Positions 26,407 through 32,314 of a stretch of 64,000 nucleotides of DNA are shown piece by piece. Under the pieces are notes generated by a model. The model was not told the DNA's origin. It ran no database searches and was given only the letters and a program-made list of their open reading frames with translations. The stretch lies in contig JALKFA010000001.1 of the NCBI GenBank assembly GCA_024169445.1, positions 3,596,001 through 3,660,000 on the forward strand. The letters are read 5' to 3'. A program made the translations under genes and the position numbers. Each line of letters begins with the position of its first letter. Positions within the stretch are counted from its first letter, which is position 1. The stretch is from Buttiauxella agrestis ATCC 33320. GTDB taxonomy: Bacteria; Pseudomonadota; Gammaproteobacteria; Enterobacterales; Enterobacteriaceae.

Positions 26407-26540
26407 TCGACGCGTTTCATTTATTCGGCGGATATTTGTGATCGTGGTGGAATATTCCATACATTGTCCGGGGCAAAGTTGCCGGGCAAACGGGCTTAGC
26501 GCATCCTGATGACCATGAAGAGTGGCTGGAGCGGCAACTT

Positions 26541-27365
26541 GTGAACGAAAAAAACCATGATATTCAGAATGTTATTCATGATGATAATCAAGAAATTCAA
26601 AGCGTTGCTAAAAGAGATCCCAACTTTATGCTGTCACTGGCTCGTGGGCTGGAGGTGCTTAACGCCTTTACCCCCCAGCGCCAGCGACTGACTATCTCGC
26701 AACTGAGCCAGAAAACGCATATCTCCCGTGCAGCTGTGCGCCGCTGTCTTTATACCCTCGCCACCTTAGGGATGGTTCACAGCCCGGATGGTCGCAGTTA
26801 CGAATTACTGCCGCGCGTATTGACGGTCGGCCATGCTTATCTTGCCGGTACGCCGCTGGCGAAAGTGGCGCAGACCGCGCTCGACAACCTCAGCAAATCG
26901 CTTAACCACTCGTGTTCCGTCGCCACGCTGGATGGTGACAATGTGCTCTACATCGCCCGTACCGCTGTAGATAATTTAATGAGCATTGATATTGGCCGTG
27001 GCAGCCGCCTGCCCGCGTGGGCAACATCGATGGGGCGAGTATTATTGAGCGCGTTACCGGAAGAAGAACTGGAAGTTTATTTGGGGCGGGCAAAGTTGCT
27101 GCGTTACACCCAACATACGGTTTCCAGCGTGGCGCAGTTACGTGAAGAGATTGCGCTGGCGCGACGCCAGGGTTATGCGATTAACGATCAACAACTGGAG
27201 ATTGGTTTACGTTCAGTTGCCGTACCGATGCTGGCACGTGGTGGCAAAGTAGTTGCCGCAATGAATGTCGGCGTACCCGCCACCGAAGTTAGCGTCACAG
27301 AACTGCGCGCCAACATTCTGCCACCGCTACGACGCGCGGCGGCAGATTTATCAATGTCACTTTAA
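26541..27365 (+). CDS. IclR-family regulator of the cat-ben operon (PcaR/PcaU/CatR type)
   Basis: The 274-aa protein starts with GTG (GGAG 9 nt upstream); no ATG is available in the open frame before it. An N-terminal winged helix (FMLSLARGLEVLNAFTPQ, LTISQLSQKTHISRAAVRRC) is followed by the IclR effector domain (VLYIARTAVDNLMSIDIGRG, then LPAWATSMGRVLLSAL, the region that binds small aromatic or beta-ketoadipate-like acids). The family includes PcaR, PcaU and PobR. Divergent placement next to catB makes it the likely regulator. In Acinetobacter and Pseudomonas this role is played by LysR-type BenM/CatM/CatR. Confidence 0.88.
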   Translation: MNEKNHDIQNVIHDDNQEIQSVAKRDPNFMLSLARGLEVLNAFTPQRQRLTISQLSQKTHISRAAVRRCLYTLATLGMVHSPDGRSYELLPRVLTVGHAYLAGTPLAKVAQTALDNLSKSLNHSCSVATLDGDNVLYIARTAVDNLMSIDIGRGSRLPAWATSMGRVLLSALPEEELEVYLGRAKLLRYTQHTVSSVAQLREEIALARRQGYAINDQQLEIGLRSVAVPMLARGGKVVAAMNVGVPATEVSVTELRANILPPLRRAAADLSMSL

Positions 27366-27898
27366 AGCATCTGGTTTTTGGTGATGCGGTACAGTACGTG
27401 GCGGCACAACGGCTGGCCTTGCTTGAGGGCTGGGTGGTCAAACTCTTCGCAACGATGCATGCCGATTTTTTCCATCACGCGTTGTGATGGCTGATTTTCC
27501 AGCGCGGTAAAAGCGACGATTTCGTCCATTGCGTATTGGTTGAAACCAATTTCCAGCGCTTTACGTGCCGCTTCCGGTGCGTAACCTTTACCCCAGAACG
27601 GTTTATCCAGCCGCCAGCCTATTTCAATCACCGGGGAAAACGGCAGTTCGTATCCAGGAATATTCAGGCCCACAAACCCGATAAACGCCCCGCTGCTTTT
27701 CTCTTCCACCGCCCATAATCCCCAACCTTTATCGGCGAGGATCTGTTCGACAGCATTCACCATATTGTCGCTTTCTTCACGGGTGCGCGTATTGGGGAAG
27801 TAACGCATTACTTCAGGACTGGCATTCATCGCGGCAAACGGCTCGCGGTCGCTTTGCTTCCATAGCCTTAAAATCAGGCGCTCGGTCTGGTATTCCAT
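27362..27898 (-). CDS. GNAT acetyltransferase, RimJ/RimL-like
   Basis: The 178-aa protein has the GNAT_3 layout: TERLILRLWKQSDREPF, then IGFVGLNIPG, IEIGWRLDKPFWGKGYAPEA (acetyl-CoA loop, with G-x-G-x-A) and ENQPSQRVMEKIGMHR. The family acetylates N-termini or small molecules; the substrate here is unknown. It follows ydcR by 3 bp, so it is translated from the ydcR transcript, and its stop overlaps that of the convergent regulator. Confidence 0.88.
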   Translation of the reverse strand: MEYQTERLILRLWKQSDREPFAAMNASPEVMRYFPNTRTREESDNMVNAVEQILADKGWGLWAVEEKSSGAFIGFVGLNIPGYELPFSPVIEIGWRLDKPFWGKGYAPEAARKALEIGFNQYAMDEIVAFTALENQPSQRVMEKIGMHRCEEFDHPALKQGQPLCRHVLYRITKNQML

Positions 27899-27901
27899 TG
27901 T

Positions 27902-29314
27902 TCACTCCTTAATTTGTTGGCGAATTAAATCAGCCAGGGTGATCACCGCGTGTTGTTCACGCTCACCTAACACCCATGAAGCATTAAGACGAAAATAATT
28001 ATGCCATGCACCGCCAGTGGTAAACATTTTGCCCGGTGCAATGCTGATTTTGTGGGCAATAGCTTGCTCACTCAACACGCTGGCATCCATATAATCGGGT
28101 AATTCTACCCACAGGAAATAGCCGCTTTCGCTATGGTGAATTTTCACCTCAACTGGGAAATACTGATGCAGCGCCTGCAAGGTTTGCTGTTTACGCTCAG
28201 CCAAAATGCGCCGCAGTTTGCGTAAATGGGTGTCGTAACGTTTGGTCGCCAGATAATCAACCAGCGCCAGTTGCATCGGCGAACTGGTGGAAAGTGTGCT
28301 CATTAATTGCAGTTGCTGAATACGCCGCGCATGTTTACCTGCTGCCACCCAACCGATGCGAAACCCCGCGACCAGGCATTTCGAAAATGATGAACAGTGC
28401 AGCGTGATGCCTTGCTCGTCATACGCCCTGGCCGGTAACGGACGATCGCGTCCAGAATACAGCTCGCTGTAAACATCATCTTCGATAAGCGTGACATTAT
28501 GCTGTTGTAACAATTCCACCAGTTGCAGCTTCTTATCAGGTGACAACGTCACGCCTAGCGGATTCTGACTATTGGTCATTAACCAACATGCTTTCACCGG
28601 ATAGTCGTTAAGCGCCTGTTTCAGTGCGATGAGATCAATGCCGTTTTGCGGGTCAGTTGCCACCGACAGAGCCTTTAAGCGCAAGCGTTCCAGCGCCTGT
28701 AACGCGCCATAAAAACACGGATTTTCAACAATCACCCAATCCCCCGGCTCAGTGACTGCTTGCAGGCTGAGATTGAGCGCTTCAAGCGCACCAGCGGTTA
28801 TCACAATCTCCTCTGGCGATACCTGCATTCCCTGCTGCGCATAACGCCTGGCAATGGCGTGCCGCAAAGCTTCGTTACCCGGTGGCAAGTTTTCAATCAC
28901 GCTCATGGCAGTGGCGGTTTTGCTGACAGTGGCCAGTGAGCGGTTAAGTTGTTGTAGCGGAAACAGACGCGGATCTGGGAATGCCGAACCGAATGGCACT
29001 ACCGATGCGTCGCAACTGGCCTGCAACACATCAAAAATGTAGGTATTGATATCCACCGCTTCATCACGCATGACTTTCACGGGGGCAAGCGTGCTCCGCG
29101 CTGCAGGGCGAGAAGCGACGTAATAACCCGACTGCGGCCTGGCAACAATCAAACCCTGGCTTTCCAGGGTTTGATAAGCATGGCTGACGGTCATGAAGCT
29201 CATACCACTCATCGTCACCTGCTCACGTAGCGAAGGAAGCTTGTCCCCTGGCAACCACGCCCCAAGTGCAATCTGGTCAATGATTTGCTGCGCAAGTTGC
29301 TGGTATTTTTTCAT
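27902..29314 (-). CDS. ydcR: MocR-type GntR/aminotransferase regulator
   Basis: The 470-aa protein has a GntR winged helix (1-70: LPGDKLPSLREQV, SFMTVSHAYQTLESQGL) joined to a fold-type I aminotransferase domain with the PLP lysine in SSFSKCLVAGFRIGW and the substrate-arginine region near FRLNASW. It matches E. coli YdcR over its length (468 aa). In E. coli it lies just upstream of ydcS and is thought to act on PLP-linked control; here 13 kb of accessory genes separate the two. Confidence 0.93.
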   Translation of the reverse strand: MKKYQQLAQQIIDQIALGAWLPGDKLPSLREQVTMSGMSFMTVSHAYQTLESQGLIVARPQSGYYVASRPAARSTLAPVKVMRDEAVDINTYIFDVLQASCDASVVPFGSAFPDPRLFPLQQLNRSLATVSKTATAMSVIENLPPGNEALRHAIARRYAQQGMQVSPEEIVITAGALEALNLSLQAVTEPGDWVIVENPCFYGALQALERLRLKALSVATDPQNGIDLIALKQALNDYPVKACWLMTNSQNPLGVTLSPDKKLQLVELLQQHNVTLIEDDVYSELYSGRDRPLPARAYDEQGITLHCSSFSKCLVAGFRIGWVAAGKHARRIQQLQLMSTLSTSSPMQLALVDYLATKRYDTHLRKLRRILAERKQQTLQALHQYFPVEVKIHHSESGYFLWVELPDYMDASVLSEQAIAHKISIAPGKMFTTGGAWHNYFRLNASWVLGEREQHAVITLADLIRQQIKE

Positions 29315-29463
29315 GATTAACCTGTGCTTGCTGCCTATATCAGATAGCTAAAAATACGCTAAATTTCACAACTGTTATAGGCAAAAAACGTTGTTCTGTT
29401 TCTTATTCCCACCAGGGTAACCCTCTAACATAGCGTCGAAGTTACTGTGCTATGAGGTTGCGC

Positions 29464-29502
29464 ATGTTTGGTTTAGACGCTTTTCATCTGGCGAGGATTC
29501 AG
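29464..29502 (+). pseudogene. 5' remnant of a cioA-like cytochrome bd oxidase subunit I gene
   Basis: An ATG with a good ribosome site (GAGG, 6-7 nt upstream) begins a frame that reads MFGLDAFHLARIQ, the N-terminus of CioA-type cytochrome bd subunit I. The next codons (MYQTTTFIINIIK) no longer fit the family, and the frame stops at codon 39. The 3' half of the companion cioB lies 1.4 kb downstream on the same strand, so this is the left stump of a replaced operon. Confidence 0.72.
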
Positions 29503-29962
29503 ATGTATCAAACAACAACATTCATCATAAATATCATTAAGTTAACCTGCATTTCAAACTCATTTCATCCTGCTTTATAACGTAAATTAATCTCTTAAAA
29601 TTCAACAAGATAAGAATTGTTTTGGGGAAGAACCTCGCTACCATATTGTCGCCCATTAGTCGATAAGTCCGGCTAATCATGTCCCCCTCCCTTTCACTGA
29701 TATCAAATCTATATCAATGAGCTTGACCGCGATGATATAGATTTGATATCATCGAATGGTCGATAAAAACGACATTATTTAAATTTTATAAATTAATTAT
29801 TGAGTAATTATTCAAAACATCTGAAAAGGCGAAACGAGAATGGTCATATATATGTGTGATATAAAAAAATATAAAGAAATCAATCTATTAGTAAAAATAG
29901 GTAGATGACTTTAACAATACGAGGAAGAGAAATACGACAAGAGAACACTAGAGGATTTAATT
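29503..29962. other. AT-rich left part of the inserted segment
   Basis: No gene is seen. The stretch is markedly AT-rich and contains the long inverted repeat 29698-29751 and presumably the promoter of the toxin-antitoxin pair. Confidence 0.5.
29698..29751. repeat. Perfect 19-bp inverted repeat with 16-nt spacer
   Basis: TGATATCAAATCTATATCA (29698-29716) and its exact reverse complement (29733-29751) flank 16 nt. Each arm is itself a half-palindrome (TGATAT-N7-ATATCA), so two operator-like sites may lie in opposite orientation. It sits 212 bp before the antitoxin gene, in AT-rich DNA. Confidence 0.85.
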
Positions 29963-30244
29963 ATGAACGTGCATGCCGAAAAACAAGCGAGTTTCCTCTT
30001 CAGGTTGCGGTCGCAAGACACACCGACTGGAGTTAGCGGCGAAACGCTTGATGCTTTAATGCAAAAGACCGGCTTGAGCAAAACAGAAGTTACACATTTG
30101 GCTCTTCGTAGCCTGGCTGATGCTTATCTGCCGCACTACGAGCGAGACGAAGCTGCGTTAACCACCGCTCAAATCCAGAAAATCCGGGAAGCTTCACCAT
30201 CTCGGGATGTACCGGAGGAGAGTTTTACTATGACACTGTTCTAA
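29963..30244 (+). CDS. Putative antitoxin of a PemK/MazF-type pair
   Basis: The 93-aa protein has a central helix-turn-helix or ribbon-helix-helix-like stretch (VSGETLDALMQKTGLSKTEV, THLALRSLADAYLP) and a flexible acidic C-terminus (SRDVPEESFTMTLF), the usual layout for DNA-binding antitoxins that wrap the toxin with their tail. It is followed after 9 bp by the toxin gene. Assignment rests on order, size and the partner; I do not recognise a named family. Confidence 0.65.
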   Translation: MNVHAEKQASFLFRLRSQDTPTGVSGETLDALMQKTGLSKTEVTHLALRSLADAYLPHYERDEAALTTAQIQKIREASPSRDVPEESFTMTLF

Positions 30245-30253
30245 GGACAAACG

Positions 30254-30682
30254 ATGAGAGCATCTTATAAGCATAACCCCCTACCAACACCAGGCGACGT
30301 TGTTTGGTGCCGATTCCCTCAACACATCGATCTCGGGGAGCCGGGTCCCAAATGTCGCCCAGCAGTGGTCTACGCGGTATCACCTGAACACCATTCGGTG
30401 AAAGTTGTGTATGGGACCAGCCAGAAGACAGACAAAATCTATAAGTCTGAATTTGTGGTGAAGAAAACAGATGCAAATTTTTCTGACAGCGGATTGGCTT
30501 TCGATACAAAATTCGATATGAATACCATTGTTACGATTCCGTATGACTCAGACTGGTTCGATATGGCTCCCGTGAAACCAGGCCAAAAACCACCTACCAA
30601 CCCTAAAATGGGTGTATTACATCCCAGCTACATCCCCGCTGTAAAAGAGGCAATTAAAAATGCCATTCACTTGGCTGCCTAG
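30254..30682 (+). CDS. PemK/MazF-like toxin
   Basis: The 142-aa protein begins with the MazF-type barrel motifs PTPGDVVWCRFP and GPKCRPAVVYAVSPE, followed by VKVVYGTSQKTDKIY and SGLAFDTKFDMNTIVTIPYD. The family comprises ribosome-independent mRNA interferases; the conserved arginine (in KCRPAV) and the TS pair of GTSQ match the family's active region. The C-terminus (PTNPKMGVLHPSY) is longer than in classical MazF. The gene is coupled to the antitoxin and followed by a terminator. Confidence 0.72.
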   Translation: MRASYKHNPLPTPGDVVWCRFPQHIDLGEPGPKCRPAVVYAVSPEHHSVKVVYGTSQKTDKIYKSEFVVKKTDANFSDSGLAFDTKFDMNTIVTIPYDSDWFDMAPVKPGQKPPTNPKMGVLHPSYIPAVKEAIKNAIHLAA

Positions 30683-30730
30683 CCAATCAAATATCCTTAG
30701 AAGCCCTTCTACCTAAATCCTAAAACGCGA

Positions 30731-30758
30731 AGCCCCGCTAAATCGGGGCTTTGTTTTT
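30731..30758 (+). terminator. Terminator of the toxin-antitoxin operon
   Basis: AGCCCCG (30731-30737) pairs with CGGGGCT (30744-30750), then TTGTTTTT. Confidence 0.9.
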
Positions 30759-30879
30759 CCAGAATCAAAGAACATACCTTACGGCAACCCATTGAGAATG
30801 GTTTGCGAAAGTGAATAAAGGTCGAACTGTAGAAACCCTTCAGACACAAGTGATTTTGAGCTTATCTATTCGTATGCAG

Positions 30880-31271
30880 CTTTCAGTATCTGGACGCCGC
30901 TTGCGCACCCGCAAATTTCCACCCGCTGGTTTAGCCTGCCGAATTTCTGGTTCCTGTTGCCGGTTCCACTGCTGGTGGTAGCGTGCAGCGCCTGGTTATG
31001 GCTCTCGGTCAGTCGAGAAAATAGCTGGCACAGCACGCCGTTTTTGCCGACGTTAGGGCTAATTTTCCTCGGCTTTAGCGGACTAGGGATCAGTATTTGG
31101 CCGTATCTGATCCCGCCATCCATTACCTTGTGGCAGGCCGCCGCCCCGCCGCAAAGCCAGGGTTTTATGCTGGTCGGCGCACTATTTATTATCCCGATAA
31201 TTTTGGTTTACACCTTCTGGAGTTATTACGTTTTCCGCGGAAAAGTGCCGCATGGCGAGGGGTATCACTGA
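30880..31271 (+). pseudogene. cioB-like cytochrome bd oxidase subunit II, 3' remnant
   Basis: The frame resembles the last third of CioB/CydB from about 30886 on (SIWTPLAHP, RWFSLPNFWFLLPVPLLVV, then LIPPSITLWQAAAPPQSQGF) and ends with TFWSYYVFRGKV. The first ATG is at 30957, but homology begins before it without a start codon or ribosome site. About two thirds of the gene and nearly all of cioA are missing. Two full and one partial membrane helix remain. It ends in a TGATG overlap with the next gene. Confidence 0.78.
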
Positions 31272-31393
31272 TGAAACAGACTGGAGTTCGTTTGTTGTGG
31301 ATGGTGGCGTTATGGGGCGGCAGTGTTTTGGCACTGGCCGCCGTGGGGATGGGTTTCCGGCTGCTGATGACCGCGGCGGGGTTTAAGTCCTGA
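31271..31393 (+). CDS. DUF2474 small subunit of a cio-type bd oxidase (orphaned)
   Basis: The 40-aa single-helix protein (MKQTGVRLLWMVALWGGSVL, then GFRLLMTAAGFKS) is the DUF2474 peptide that follows cioB in many proteobacteria and is thought to act like CydX. The frame is intact and coupled to the cioB remnant by a TGATG overlap. With the oxidase destroyed it is probably a relic and may not be expressed. Confidence 0.75.
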   Translation: MKQTGVRLLWMVALWGGSVLALAAVGMGFRLLMTAAGFKS

Positions 31394-31403
31394 CCGGAAT
31401 AGC

Positions 31404-31430
31404 GGTGGATGACGCTAGCGTTTATCCACC
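31404..31430. repeat. REP-like palindrome
   Basis: GGTGGAT (31404-31410) and ATCCACC (31424-31430) flank a second palindrome, ACGCTAGCGT. It lies between the convergent DUF2474 gene and ybcH and could serve as a transcription end. Confidence 0.6.
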
Positions 31431-31444
31431 CGACAAAACCAAAG

Positions 31445-32314
31445 CTATTTGGCCAACACCCCGTTGGCCGCACTCATATAACGCAATGAGAAGAAGATCC
31501 GGTCCTGCCCCTGCGGGACAGGGGTCGACAACAATTTCTGCTGATACGCCGCCGGAGCGGGTTGCGCTTTAAAGGTTTCGGCCTGCTTATCCTGGCGGAA
31601 TAGCTCTATGACCTTTCCGGCAGATGGCGCTTGCAGATACAACGCCCGCTCAGTTTCCGTCAGCACTTGCGTTCCCGCACCGTCCTGCATCCACACTTTC
31701 ACACCGCTATAGTTCAGGGTGGTTATCCATTTACGGTATGAGTCCGGCGTCATGTTTCCGGCAAAGAAGCTACTGACCGCAACCGGTTTATCCGCGACAG
31801 CGGCCAACGACAAACGCGTGTTGTTCATCCAGTTTTCCGCAACTTGCTGCATTTGCGGGGTGCGCCAGCGTCGGTCATCGAGTTCACTGCTGATATACCA
31901 GCCAGAAATCGCCTGCTCACCCAGTACTTCAACCCAGCGTTTTGCCACGGCAACGTCGTTGGCGCGCAAGTGGTTGAGATAGTTTTCCAGTGCGGGTATT
32001 GGCTGTTTTTGGCGTTCGAAAAACTGCCCATCAGCTGCCAGACCAATCACCAGTTTTAGGCCGCTTGCGGTAGTGAGTTGTGCTTTACGCTCAAGCCAGG
32101 CGCGAGACTCCCCGCCCGTGAAAGCATCGTCGTAACGGCTCCATTGCAAGACCAGGGTATCAATTCCCTGCCCTTTAAGTTTGCTCAATACGCTTTGCCA
32201 CTGCGCGTCGGAAACGGTGGTATCGCGCAGTTGCGGCTGATACATCACGGCATTCATCGCACTGGCAAAAGGCACTACCAGCAGTAGCGTTGTTGTCAGA
32301 AGTATTTTCTTCAT
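31445..32314 (-). CDS. ybcH: YbcH, secreted DUF4434 protein of the nfr operon
   Basis: The 289-aa protein has a signal peptide (1-19) and a TIM-barrel-like DUF4434 domain related to glycoside hydrolases: MYQPQLRDTTVSDAQWQSVL, then LVLQWSRYD, LKLVIGLAAD, WYISSELDD (acidic pair in the position of catalytic residues), and VKVWMQDGAG. It is the third gene of nfrB-nfrA-ybcH, with a TAATG overlap with nfrA. A role as a periplasmic hydrolase trimming the Nfr polysaccharide is inference. Confidence 0.85.
   Translation of the reverse strand: MKKILLTTTLLLVVPFASAMNAVMYQPQLRDTTVSDAQWQSVLSKLKGQGIDTLVLQWSRYDDAFTGGESRAWLERKAQLTTASGLKLVIGLAADGQFFERQKQPIPALENYLNHLRANDVAVAKRWVEVLGEQAISGWYISSELDDRRWRTPQMQQVAENWMNNTRLSLAAVADKPVAVSSFFAGNMTPDSYRKWITTLNYSGVKVWMQDGAGTQVLTETERALYLQAPSAGKVIELFRQDKQAETFKAQPAPAAYQQKLLSTPVPQGQDRIFFSLRYMSAANGVLAK

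Noticed and set aside
26309-26509. 66-codon plus ORF in the catB-regulator space
   Set aside because: No ribosome site; overlaps the promoter and operator region; unlikely composition.
30866-31123. 85-codon minus ORF over the cioB remnant
   Set aside because: Antisense of the recognisable cioB 3' part.
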